A DNA stretch of 64,000 nucleotides from Ensifer sp. Root278 (GTDB lineage: Bacteria; Pseudomonadota; Alphaproteobacteria; Rhizobiales; Rhizobiaceae). Below, piece by piece: positions 17,539 through 26,600 of the stretch. The position numbers and the translations under genes are program-made. Under the pieces are notes generated by a model. It saw nothing but the letters and a program-made list of their open reading frames with translations, made no database searches and was not told the origin of the DNA. The stretch spans positions 1 to 64,000 of the forward strand of contig NZ_LMJJ01000007.1 in assembly GCF_001429285.1 (NCBI RefSeq). Reading direction: 5' to 3'. Positions within the stretch are counted from its first letter, which is position 1; each line of letters starts with the position of its first letter.

Positions 17539-18628
17539 GTCTCAGCACTCCTTGATTGCCGTCGGATAACAGCACCTTGCCGGTTTCCGCATCGAAAACC
17601 GAAAGCGTTCTCGCATCGAATTCGAGGCCGATCTGCTCGCCTTCCTGAACCCGGTGGCCCGATGAAATGCGTGCCTTGAGGTCGCCGTGGCTCGTTGCAA
17701 GCGTCACGATCTGGGTGGTCCCGAGATATTCGACAGCGCTCACGCGGCCCCGATAGCCGCCGTCACTGACGAACTTCACATGTTCCGGCCGGACGCCAAG
17801 CGTCAGCCTTCCGGCGCGTCCTTCCCGCGAGGTCGGCACCTTGACCTCTATGCCGCCGAGATCGATAGCGCCGCCGCCCACGCCGATCATCCCCTCGAAT
17901 TCCAGGAAGTTCATCGGCGGAGAACCAATGAACTGAGCTACGAATTTCGTCGCGGGCCAGTCGTAGATCTGCTGCGGCTTGCCGAACTGTTCGACGACCC
18001 CATGGTTCATGACGACGATCTTGTCGCCCATCTGCATCGCTTCGAGCTGGTCATGGGTCACATAGACGGTGGTCGCACCCATGCGGTCGTGCAGTGCCCG
18101 CAGTTCCTCGGCCATGTGCTCGCGGAACTCGGCATCGAGTGCGCCGAGGGGTTCGTCCATGAAGAAGGCCTTGGGGCGACGCACGATGGCGCGCCCGAGC
18201 GCGACGCGCTGGCGGTCGCCGCCCGAAAGGCCGCCGACGGGCTTGTCGAGAATGGTCTCGATCTTGAGAATGCGGGCGACTTCGGCGACGCGCGACCTGA
18301 CTTCCTCGCCGCGCAAGCCCTGGCTGACCAGCGGATAGGAGATGTTCTTGCGCACGTTCATATGCGGATAGAGTGCAAACATCTGGAAGACGAAGGCGAT
18401 ATCGCGCTTGCTGGCCGGTTTCATCCCGACCTCTTCACCGTCGATGAAGATCTCGCCGCTCGTCGGCAGTTCCAGGCCGGCCATCATGCGCAAGGTCGTC
18501 GTCTTGCCGCAGCCGGATGGGCCGAGCAGCATGAAAAACTCGCCATCCTCAATGGTGAAGCTCGAGGAGCGCACCGCGGTGAAGGCGCCGAACTCCTTGC
18601 GCACATTCTGAATTCTGATCTGCGCCAT
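17531..18628 (-). CDS. ABC transporter ATPase, first of two (GlpS-like)
   Basis: A 365-residue ATPase with Walker A GPSGCGKTT (36-44), Q-loop FQMFALYPHM, signature LSGGD (134-138; Gln replaced by Asp), Walker B FFMDEP and THDQ. The regulatory domain follows from about residue 240. GGAG lies 11 bases before the ATG, inside the end of the small membrane-protein gene. It presumably forms a heterodimer with the ATPase at 16543. The signature substitution at the fifth position is tolerated in related proteins and does not by itself imply loss of activity. Confidence 0.93.
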   Translation of the reverse strand: MAQIRIQNVRKEFGAFTAVRSSSFTIEDGEFFMLLGPSGCGKTTTLRMMAGLELPTSGEIFIDGEEVGMKPASKRDIAFVFQMFALYPHMNVRKNISYPLVSQGLRGEEVRSRVAEVARILKIETILDKPVGGLSGGDRQRVALGRAIVRRPKAFFMDEPLGALDAEFREHMAEELRALHDRMGATTVYVTHDQLEAMQMGDKIVVMNHGVVEQFGKPQQIYDWPATKFVAQFIGSPPMNFLEFEGMIGVGGGAIDLGGIEVKVPTSREGRAGRLTLGVRPEHVKFVSDGGYRGRVSAVEYLGTTQIVTLATSHGDLKARISSGHRVQEGEQIGLEFDARTLSVFDAETGKVLLSDGNQGVLRHG

Positions 18629-18632
18629 CGGC

Positions 18633-18821
18633 TTACTCCGGAAAATGGCTGACGATGATGAACATCACCGTACCCAGCAAGGTTATGACGAAGGACCAGG
18701 AATAGAGCGCGAGAGCGAAGGGCTGCATGAGCATGAAGACGCCCGCTGCGATCAGGGCCGATGCCAGCATTTCCCAGGCACCGCGGCGCAAGTGCAGCAA
18801 TCCATTGAAGAATCTCGTCAT
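18633..18821 (-). CDS. Small two-helix membrane protein of a glp-like ABC operon (GlpU-like)
   Basis: Encodes 62 residues: a short amphipathic N-terminus (MTRFFNGLLHLRRGAWEML) followed by two hydrophobic segments (about 20-38 and 42-58). Its ATG overlaps the permease stop by four bases (ATGA) and the next gene follows after four bases, so it is firmly embedded in the operon. A small membrane protein of unknown role (GlpU) sits at the same place in the Rhizobium leguminosarum glycerol importer; this protein may be its counterpart, a supposition from position and topology only. Confidence 0.75.
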   Translation of the reverse strand: MTRFFNGLLHLRRGAWEMLASALIAAGVFMLMQPFALALYSWSFVITLLGTVMFIIVSHFPE

Positions 18822-19756
18822 TTGCGTACGGCTCCGAAAGTGATGCCGCGCAGCAGGTGTTTGCGCAGAAGAATGGTGAAGACCATGACCGGCACGAGGA
18901 ACAAGGTCGCCCCGGCGGCAACAGCCGGCCAGTCCTGACCGCTGACGCCGATGATGGTTGGAATGAAGGGAGGCGCCGTCTGGGCGTTGCCCGAGGTCAA
19001 AAGCACCGCGAAGGCGTATTCGTTCCAGGCAAAGATCAGGCAGAAGATCGCGGTTGAGGCGATGCCCGTCGCCGCCTGCGGCAACACCACCTTGTAGAAA
19101 GCCTGGAACCGGGTGTAGCCATCGATGAGCGCCGCCTCCTCATACTCGACAGGTATCTCGTCGATGAAGCCCTTCAGCAGCCAGACCGACAGCGACAGGT
19201 TGACCGCCGTGTAGAGCAGGATCATGCCCGCATGGGTGTCGTTCAAGCCCAATGACCGGAACATCAGGAAGATCGGGATGGCGACGGCGATCGGCGGCAT
19301 CATGCGCGTCGATAGAATGAAGAACAGCAGATCATCCTTCAGCGGTACCTTGAAGCGCGAGAAGGCGTAGGCGGCGGCCGTGCCGAGCACGATGCAGAGC
19401 ACGGTCGAGCCGAAGCCGATGATCACCGAATTGGTGAAGCGCTCGGCAAAGCGCGACGGACCGGAGATGACGAGGCCATCCTTGCGAACCAGCCGCTCAT
19501 ACCAGGTCTGCGGCTCGCCGACCGCCTTCAACTGCTCCTCGGTGAGCCGGGTGCGCGTCGTGAAGACGTTGACATAGCCTTCCACCGTCGGCGTAAAGAA
19601 GGTCTTGGGCGGATAGGCGATCGCGTCGGCCGGCGACTTGAAGCTCGTCGCGATGATCCAGACAAGCGGTAGGATCGTGATCAGCGCGTAACCAACGACC
19701 AGGATCCCGGCGAACCACTTTTGCCGTTGCGACGGCTCGGTAACGGAATAGCTCAT
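18818..19756 (-). CDS. ABC transporter permease (MalG/GlpQ-like)
   Basis: A 312-residue permease starting MSYSVTEPSQRQKWFAG. The ATG overlaps the TGA of the upstream permease (ATGA), which decides this start over a longer open frame. About six transmembrane segments are visible, with a long periplasmic loop after the first (about residues 45-95) and the coupling motif EAALIDGYTRFQAFYKVVLPQ. It pairs with the permease at 19753-20700 to form the channel. Confidence 0.92.
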   Translation of the reverse strand: MSYSVTEPSQRQKWFAGILVVGYALITILPLVWIIATSFKSPADAIAYPPKTFFTPTVEGYVNVFTTRTRLTEEQLKAVGEPQTWYERLVRKDGLVISGPSRFAERFTNSVIIGFGSTVLCIVLGTAAAYAFSRFKVPLKDDLLFFILSTRMMPPIAVAIPIFLMFRSLGLNDTHAGMILLYTAVNLSLSVWLLKGFIDEIPVEYEEAALIDGYTRFQAFYKVVLPQAATGIASTAIFCLIFAWNEYAFAVLLTSGNAQTAPPFIPTIIGVSGQDWPAVAAGATLFLVPVMVFTILLRKHLLRGITFGAVRK

Positions 19757-20700
19757 CGTTGTTTGACCTTGTTCAGGGCTTTGACGTAGATCGACGCCAG
19801 GCCGAAGACGGTGACGAAGAGGATGACGGCGTAGGCGGATGCGTAGCCGGTGCGCCACTTCTCGAAAGCTTCACGCTTCAGGTTGATCGAGGTGAGTTCG
19901 GTGATCGATCCCGGTCCGCCGCCCGTCAGCTGCACGACAAGATCGAACATCTTGAAGTTCTCGATGCCGCGAAAGAGCACGGCGAGCATCAGGAACGGCA
20001 GTACGAGCGGAATGGTGATCGTCCAGAATTGCCGCCATTTGCTGGCGCGGTCGCATTCGGCGGCCTCATAGATGCTGCTCGGAATGGAGCGAAGGCCCGC
20101 AAGGCAGATCAGCATCACGAAGGGCGTCCACATCCAGGTGTCGACGATGATGATTGCCCAAGGGGCAAGCGACACATCGCCGATCATCGAGAAACTTGAG
20201 GGATCAGCCCCTGTCAGGAAACCGACTGCGTAGTTGAAGAGACCGATCTGTGGCTGGTAGAGGAAGGTCCAGAAATTGCCGACCACCGCCGGGCTCAGCA
20301 TCATCGGCAGAACGATGATCGTGGTCCACAGATCGTTGCCGCGGAACTTCTTGTTGATCAGGTAGGCAAGGGAAAAGCCGATGAGCACCTGAAGGACGAT
20401 CGTCCAGATCAGGAAATGGGCCGTCGCCTGCATGGTCAGCCAGATGTCCTTGTCGGACAGGATGCTCAGGTAGTTCTTGAGCCCGATGAACTGGACCTCG
20501 GCATTCGGCCTGTTGACGCGAAAATTCGTAAAGCTCAGTCGGACCGTCCAGATCAGCGGAAAGATATTGACCGCGAGAAGCAGGACGATGGACGGGGCAA
20601 CGAACAGCCAGGCCAGCGACCGATCCGAGAGACCTCGGACCCGTTTGGCAAGGGCATGCGGTGTCGCTCCGGCGACCCGGTCCACTGTTGATTTCAGCAT
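19753..20700 (-). CDS. ABC transporter permease (MalF/GlpP-like)
   Basis: A 315-residue permease starting MLKSTVDRVAG, with GAGGGA about eight bases before the ATG. It has about six transmembrane segments. The cytoplasmic coupling loop reads EAAECDRASKWRQFWTITIP, so the usually invariant Gly of the EAA...DGA motif is Arg here. The gene is separated from the binding-protein gene by about 200 bases carrying a dispersed repeat and a hairpin, whereas all later genes of the operon overlap or nearly touch. Confidence 0.9.
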   Translation of the reverse strand: MLKSTVDRVAGATPHALAKRVRGLSDRSLAWLFVAPSIVLLLAVNIFPLIWTVRLSFTNFRVNRPNAEVQFIGLKNYLSILSDKDIWLTMQATAHFLIWTIVLQVLIGFSLAYLINKKFRGNDLWTTIIVLPMMLSPAVVGNFWTFLYQPQIGLFNYAVGFLTGADPSSFSMIGDVSLAPWAIIIVDTWMWTPFVMLICLAGLRSIPSSIYEAAECDRASKWRQFWTITIPLVLPFLMLAVLFRGIENFKMFDLVVQLTGGGPGSITELTSINLKREAFEKWRTGYASAYAVILFVTVFGLASIYVKALNKVKQR

Positions 20701-20722
20701 GGGTAGTTCCCTCATTTGACTG

Positions 20723-20786
20723 CCGCGCCGCGCGTCTCAATCGAGGCGCAAAGGCCGCTGCAGCACTTTGAATTACTGCATGTTTT
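20723..20786. repeat. Dispersed intergenic repeat, copy 2 (inverted relative to copy 1)
   Basis: The segment GCCGCGCGTCTCAATCGAGG...CGCAAAGGCCGCTGCAGCACTTTGAATTACTGCATGTTTT is the reverse complement, with substitutions, of the element at 3544-3613. The GCGCGTCT stem is imperfect in this copy. It lies inside an operon, between the binding-protein and first permease genes, where such palindromic elements often stabilise the upstream message or lower downstream expression. Confidence 0.65.
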
Positions 20787-20838
20787 CGTCCTTCAATCGA
20801 CCACGATCGAAGGAACCACGCAGAAGGCGGCGACAGAA

Positions 20839-20855
20839 CCGGGGAAAATCCCCGG
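20839..20855 (-). other. Hairpin in the spacer after the binding-protein gene
   Basis: CCGGGGA (20839-20845) pairs with TCCCCGG (20849-20855) around a 3-nt loop, about 55 bases beyond the binding-protein stop. No T-run follows in the direction of transcription. Hairpins here are usual in binding-protein operons and commonly protect the abundant binding-protein mRNA. I read it as a processing or stabilising element, not a full terminator. Confidence 0.5.
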
Positions 20856-20909
20856 CTCCGTGTCGCGCCATGGCGCGCTGGGAGGTGCACAGCCATGGCC
20901 TGATGGCGG

Positions 20910-22244
20910 TCAGTACTTGCCTTCGTCGTCGAAGATCTGCGTCCAGTCCTTGACGAGACCGTCGAGTGCATCCTGCGCAGAACCCTGGCCGGCGACCACA
21001 TAGTCGTGGAAGCGCTTCTGCGTCGCCTGAAGCAGCGAGGCATAGGATGGCTCAGCCCAGAAGTCCTTCACGATCGCCATGGAGTCGAGGAAGGTCTGGG
21101 CATAGGGCTGACTGGTTGCAAAGCCAGGATCTTCGACGACTTTGCGCAGCGCCGAATAGCCGCCCATCTGCCACCACTTCTGTTGGATTTCCGGCTGGGC
21201 GAACCACTTGATGTAGGCGAGGGCATCGTCCTGCTTCTCGGACGCTGAGACTACGGAGATGCCCTGGCCGCCGAGCTGCGCGAAGGCAACGCCATCGGGA
21301 CCGGCCGGGTTCGGGAAATAGCCCGACTTGTCGCCGCCCACATTGGCATCGGCATTGATGCCGGGCCAGGTAAAGGCGAAGTTCATGTGAAGGGCAACCT
21401 GGCCTGACTTGTAGGCGTCGATGTCCTCGGACATGTAGGCGTCGGAATGCCCAGGCGGCGTGCAGCAGTCGTAGAGCGCCTTATAGAATTCCAGCCCCTT
21501 CACCGCCTTGGCGGAATTCACGTATCCCTCGAGCTCGTAGGGCTTGTCGGGGTTTTGATACTCGAAGCCGAAGCTGTAGAGCACGTCCATCGCACCCATG
21601 GTGATGCCTTCGGATCCGCGCTCGGTGTAGATCGCAGCACCGTAGACCGTCTTTCCGTCGATCTCCCGTTTCTGGAAGAATTCGGCGATGTCCTTGAGTT
21701 CGGCAAAGGTCTTCGGCACGGCAAGGTCGCGGCCATACTTGCTCTTGAATTCCGCCTGCAATTCGGGGCGGGCGAACCAGTCCTTGCGGTAGCTCCAGCC
21801 GACGACGTCGCCGAATGCCGGCAGCGCCCAGTAGTTTGGTGAGTTCTTCGGCCACTCGGCATAGCCGACGACGGTTGCGGGGATGAAGTCGCTCATCTTG
21901 ATCCCTTCCTTGTCGAAGAAATCGTTGAGCTTGACGTACTGGCCGTTTTCAGCCGCACCGCCGATCCACTGGCTGTCGCCGATCATCAGGTCGCACAGCT
22001 TGCCGCCGGAGTTCAGCTCGTTCAGCATGCGGTCGGCGAAGTTCGGCCATGGCACGAACTCATATCTCATCTTGATGCCGCTCTTGGCCTCGAAATCTTT
22101 GCTGAGTTCGACCAGGGCATTTGCCGGATCCCATGCCGCCCAGCAGAGCGTCAGCTCGGCTGCACTTGCGTGGCCGGTGTTTGCGACACTTGCCGCCAGC
22201 AGGGCACCCGATGCGGCCAATGATTTGAAATGACGAAGTTCCAT
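20910..22244 (-). CDS. ABC transporter substrate-binding protein (GlpV-like operon)
   Basis: A 444-residue periplasmic protein. The ATG at 22244 is preceded by GGGGAGGAGG, and residues 1-30 (MELRHFKSLAASGALLAASVANTGHASAAE) are a signal peptide. The mature protein has the family-1 binding-protein pattern (FEAKSGIKMRYEFVPW, DLMIGDSQW, YWALPAFGDVVGWSYRKDWF, GGQGISVVSASEKQDDALAYIKWF). An aromatic-rich start of the mature protein (LTLCWAAWDPANALVEL) resembles polyol- and glycerol-type binding proteins. It is the first gene of the operon, divergent from the LacI-type regulator at 22517. The ligand is probably a polyol or triose, by inference from the kinase at the operon end. Confidence 0.9.
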   Translation of the reverse strand: MELRHFKSLAASGALLAASVANTGHASAAELTLCWAAWDPANALVELSKDFEAKSGIKMRYEFVPWPNFADRMLNELNSGGKLCDLMIGDSQWIGGAAENGQYVKLNDFFDKEGIKMSDFIPATVVGYAEWPKNSPNYWALPAFGDVVGWSYRKDWFARPELQAEFKSKYGRDLAVPKTFAELKDIAEFFQKREIDGKTVYGAAIYTERGSEGITMGAMDVLYSFGFEYQNPDKPYELEGYVNSAKAVKGLEFYKALYDCCTPPGHSDAYMSEDIDAYKSGQVALHMNFAFTWPGINADANVGGDKSGYFPNPAGPDGVAFAQLGGQGISVVSASEKQDDALAYIKWFAQPEIQQKWWQMGGYSALRKVVEDPGFATSQPYAQTFLDSMAIVKDFWAEPSYASLLQATQKRFHDYVVAGQGSAQDALDGLVKDWTQIFDDEGKY

Positions 22245-22393
22245 AGCTGGGGCCTCCTCCCCTTCCTCCCGACCTCCATCGGAAGCTGAAAACGCCTGTG
22301 GCGAATAGCGGGCGCAAAGCGACGTTTCTTCGTGGGCAGGCCTCCCTCGCATCGCTCCGTGGCCTCACGCACTCCTCTGCCGGCCACAGCACT

Positions 22394-22422
22394 ATTTTAT
22401 TGAGGTGCGCACCTCAATGCAA
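22394..22422 (-). promoter_or_regulatory. Candidate promoter of the glp-like operon with embedded operator
   Basis: Reading on the minus strand, TTGCAT (22422-22417) and TAAAAT (22399-22394) are separated by exactly 17 bases, and that spacer is filled by the palindrome described at 22399-22418. The -10 matches the sigma-70 consensus at five of six positions, the -35 only at three. A regulator bound at the palindrome would exclude RNA polymerase. Confidence 0.5.
22399..22418. promoter_or_regulatory. 20-bp perfect palindrome, operator O1
   Basis: ATTGAGGTGCGCACCTCAAT is a perfect 20-bp palindrome with the central CpG expected for LacI-family operators. It lies between the divergent binding-protein and regulator genes. 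A second copy with one changed base lies 30 bp (about three helical turns) away at 22430-22447, so two dimers would bind the same face of the DNA. Confidence 0.8.
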
Positions 22423-22429
22423 GCAAATT

Positions 22430-22447
22430 TTGAGGTGCGCACATCAA
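22430..22447. promoter_or_regulatory. Near-identical second operator O2
   Basis: TTGAGGTGCGCACATCAA differs from the core of O1 at one position. It lies on the regulator side of the intergenic region, about 70 bases before the regulator ATG, and may govern the regulator's own promoter or cooperative binding with O1. Confidence 0.75.
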
Positions 22448-22516
22448 TTCTTGCTTTTCGATTGCTTTTGTTGGAGGAATCGCCCTGAAGGATCGAGAGC
22501 AAAGAGAAGCGATTGC

Positions 22517-23554
22517 ATGCGCCCTACCGCGAAAGATCTGGCAGAGGCAGCCGGCGTGAGCCTGGCCACCGTCGACCGCGTGCTGAACGACCGACCGAAT
22601 GTCAGCAAGAAGGCTTTCCGCAAGGTCAACGACGCCATCGAGCGCATCGGCTTCGTCAGGAACCCGGCGGCGGTAGCACTTGCGCGCAACAAGACCTACC
22701 GGTTTCGCTTCGTCCTTCCCGTCTCCGGCGACCAGTATCTGAGCGAACTGATCGGGCGCGTCACCGAGGCACGCGACGCGCTGCGCGCCGATTCCACCGA
22801 GGTCGAGGCCGTGCAGATCCCGATGGCAGACCCGCACCACGTCGCCAAGTATCTGAGCCTCATCGATCACGAAACTCTCGATGGCGTCGCGGTGATGGCA
22901 CCGGAATCGCCACAGGTTCGCGATGCGCTGGTGCGGCTCGTGGAACGAGACGTGAGGGTCGTGCAGTTCCTGTCAGGCCAGGAACGGCTGGAAAGGGCCG
23001 ACTATGTCGGTATCGACAACTTCGCGGCCGGCGCCACGGCCGGCAAGATCGCAGGCCGCTTCATCGGCAACCAGCCCGGCAAGATCATGGTCGTGGCGGA
23101 AACCATGATGGCACTCGACAGCATCCAGCGCCGTCTCGGCTTCGACAGCATCATCAATGCGCAGTTTCCGCGTCTCCAGTGTCTGCCTTCGCTCGAAACC
23201 TATGCCGACGAGAAACGCGCCGAATTGATCATCAACAGGACGTTGCAACACAACCCCGATACGCTTGCCGTCTATGTGCTGAGTTCCGAGGCGCGAGCGC
23301 CGTTAACGGCGGTCTGGAATGCGCAGGGCTCGCGTCAGCTCACCGTCGTTGCTCACGAGCGCACGCCGTTCAGCGAGCGGGCGTTGATGGACGAACGCAT
23401 TGATGCCCTGATCGCCCAGGACCCCGGCCATGCGGTCAGAAGCGCACTGCGCATCATGCGCGCCCGCGCAGATCATCGCGAGCTGCTGGCTTCGCAGGAG
23501 AGGATTCGCATCGAGATCCTGCTTAAGGAAAATCTTCAGTTTCAGGGCCCCTAG
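22517..23554 (+). CDS. LacI-family transcriptional regulator of the glp-like operon
   Basis: A 345-residue regulator. HTH and hinge: MRPTAKDLAEAAGVSLATVDRVLNDRPNVSKKAFRKVNDAIERIGFVRNPAA (residues 1-52), then a periplasmic-binding-protein-like effector domain (FRFVLPVSGDQYLSELIGRV, DYVGIDNFAAGATAGKIAGRF, GKIMVVAETMMALDSIQRRLGF). The effector-domain style is that of the sugar-responsive LacI/DUF-type regulators that use TVDRVLN instead of TVSRVLN. The frame is open upstream, but the ATG at 22517 starts the HTH directly and has AGAGAAG nearby. It is divergent from the ABC operon with two operators in between, a classical local-repressor layout. Confidence 0.92.
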   Translation: MRPTAKDLAEAAGVSLATVDRVLNDRPNVSKKAFRKVNDAIERIGFVRNPAAVALARNKTYRFRFVLPVSGDQYLSELIGRVTEARDALRADSTEVEAVQIPMADPHHVAKYLSLIDHETLDGVAVMAPESPQVRDALVRLVERDVRVVQFLSGQERLERADYVGIDNFAAGATAGKIAGRFIGNQPGKIMVVAETMMALDSIQRRLGFDSIINAQFPRLQCLPSLETYADEKRAELIINRTLQHNPDTLAVYVLSSEARAPLTAVWNAQGSRQLTVVAHERTPFSERALMDERIDALIAQDPGHAVRSALRIMRARADHRELLASQERIRIEILLKENLQFQGP

Positions 23555-23643
23555 AGAGGCGTTGGCAGCCACAGCCGCCCTATACAGGCAGTGGCGATCA
23601 GGGTCGCACGGGAAGACGGGCGTCCCCCGATCGCGAGATTGCT

Positions 23644-26600
23644 TCAGAACATCTGGGCAAGCGTCTCAACGACCCGCGGCGTCGAGAGACCTTGATTGCA
23701 TTGGCGCGCCGGAAGAAGCGTGCGGCATTGCCGGGCCAATGCCCTTTGGGCGGCCGCGTTGAGCCGTCCGTCAACCGGCCCGACGCGCACACCGTTTTGG
23801 CGCAATTGTGCTTCTATCAGGTAGGCAAACAGTCGAGGGTTGGTCCTTGCCAAATCACGCACGGCCCTTTGGCGTTCCGGTTGTGTCAGGGACTTAAACC
23901 TGTTGCTGAGCGCCGCAAACGCGCTGGCTTTTGCCGTCGAGGCATCCAACAGAAAGGTTTGAATGCTCTTTTCGGGGCCTGAGAGCAGGTCGGCCGACGC
24001 GAGCAAGACCGACTTCGCTTTCGCGTTGTCCCTTTTTACGAGTTGTGTGCGGCCATCGCGCTTGCCATCACGATAGGCTTCGATCAAATCGATTGCCGCA
24101 ATCCGATCGCCCTCCTTGGCAGCGTTCTGCAGGACGGCGAGAGCCTTCTTGCTGCTGCGCGTGACGCCTTGACCGTAAAATAGGGCCTCAGCGACAACCG
24201 ATGATGCTCCGACCACTTTCTCGTCTGCGGAGCGTTGGAGCAAGGCCATGCCCGCAGCTGCATTCTTGCGTGTCTTTGTCAACGCCTTGAAGCGGCCGAG
24301 CGCCACATTGGCACCCGGGTTCCCCGTTTCGAAGGCCATCTGGTAGTACCTTTCGGCCTCCTTCGTATTACGCGGGACAAGACGTCCGTTGTTGTAGGCA
24401 TCACCGAGTCTGAGCATCGCTGAAACGCTACCCTGCTCCGCTGCGGCCTTATAATGTTTCACAGCCAGCTTCGGATCTTGCGCAGTAACTTGCCCCCCGC
24501 CGTAAATGTCACCGAGGGAGAGCAGGGCGGAAGCTGAGCCCTCGGCCGCCAGCGATGAAAGCATATTGACCGCCGAAGCGACGTCCTTCTTTATGCCCTG
24601 GCCGCGGGCTTCCATCTCGGCAAGGCGTATTTTGGCGTCCACATCGCCCTGCTCGGCTGCCTGGCGATAGTGCTCAAGCGCAGCGCTGTAGTCCGCCTTT
24701 ACATCATCTCCCTCGGAATAGAGGTCGCCCAGCCGTAGATGCGCCCGGACGGATCCCAAATGCGCCGCCTTCTCAAGCGCCGCGACGGCAGGCGCTGGCT
24801 GCAATGGGATACGTCCGGAGAGGTAGAGTTCGGCGAGTGTGACCAGGAGATCCGGGCTCTCGCTTGCTCCGAGTGCACGAAGCTCCGCCATGCCGGCATT
24901 CACATCTGGCTGTGTCCCCTCACCCCTGATTGTCAGTTCGGCGACACGTAGCTGGCCTTCCAGGTTGCCTTGATCTGCTGCGGTGCTATAGGCCGCAAAC
25001 GCCTTACCTGGATCGTCCGACCGATAGCCGTCACCAAGCCTCAACATGGCCCTCACGCTGCCTTGATCTGCGGCTTGCTGGTAATATTGCCGAGCCCGCA
25101 GCGGATCAACTGGCACCGTTTGGCCCTTGGCGTAAAGGTCGCCCAAAGAGTAGGCCGCGCCCGCTTCACCTTGGGCGGCAAGCATCGCCAGTTCGCCGGT
25201 GGCGCTTCCCGCGTCGGGAGCCATGCCCCGGCCGAGTGCCTTCATTTCAGCGAGCCGCACCTTCGCCTCCAGGCTGCCTTGATCGGCCGCCTGGCGATAG
25301 TGCTCTAGTGCGAGAGCATAGTTGACCGTCACGGCATCCCCGGCGGCGTAGAGATCGCCGAGCCGTACATGCGCCGGCACCGAGCCGAGGCGCGCAGCGC
25401 GCTCCAAGGTTGTGATGCCGAGTTCCGGCTGCATCGGCACGCGACCGGACAAGCAGAGGTCGGCCAGCGCTTCCAGTACGTTCGGATTGTCACTTTCGGC
25501 GAGCGATCGCATCGTCGCAACGCCTTGCGGGACATCGCGTAACGTTCCTTCGCCACGGATCGTCAGCTCCGCAACACGCAGGCTGCCGTCTAGACTACCC
25601 TGCTTGGCCGCTGCGCTAAAGGCGGCGAAGGCCTTGCCTGGTTCGCGACCTCGATAAACGTCGCCGAGCCGCAGCAGCGCCGTCAAACTCCCTTGTTTTA
25701 CGGCTTGTTCGTAGTAGTGGGCGGCCCGGATCGGATCATTGGGCATCACGCCTGCACGTCCATAGAGATCGCCAAGGGCGAGTGCAGCGCTGGCTTCGCC
25801 TCTGTCGGCAAGCGCCGCCAATTCGGCACTGGCGGCCTCCATGTTCTGCTCTCCACCTTGGCCTCGGGCCTGCATCTCTGCAAGCCGTATCTTCGCCTCG
25901 ACGTTGCCCTGTTCTGCCGCCCGGCGGTAGTAGCTTTGGGCCAGCGGAAAGTCGGTCGTGGCTGCCTCGCTTTGCGAATAGAAATCCCCAAGCCGCAGCA
26001 ATGCGGCGACATTGCCTTGCGCGGCGGCCTGTCGATAATAGTCCGCCGCACGGGCGCGATCGGCCGGCACCGCCTCGCCCTTGCTATAGAGATCGCCGAC
26101 GGCAAGCGACGCCTCGGCCCCGCCGCGCGCGGCAAGGTTTTCCAGCTCGGTCTTGGCAGCGGAGAGGTCCTGGGGGATGCCCTTGCCCTGCGCCCGCATT
26201 TCCGCAAGCCGAACCTTGGCCTCCAAATTGCCCCGCTCTGCCGCGCGGCGATAGTGATCGAAGGCGGCCGCAAAGTCCGTCCTCACCCCCTTGCCCGCGT
26301 AATAGAGGTCGCCCAATCGAACATTCGCCGTTGTGCTGCCTTGCGACGCGGCTTGCCGGAAATATTGCACTGCTTGCGCGGGATCAGCCGGCACAACTTT
26401 TCCGTCACCATAAAGATCACCCAATGCCAGTGAAGCCTCCTGTCTGCCGGATGCAGCAAGGCTTTTAAGCTCGGCCTGGGCCGCCGCGAGGTCCTGCGGA
26501 ACGCCAAGGCCCCGGGCTTTCATTTCCGCAAGCCGGACCTTCGCCTCAACGCTACCCTGGCTTGCCGCCTGACGGTAGAAGTTTTGCGCGCGAGCGTAGT

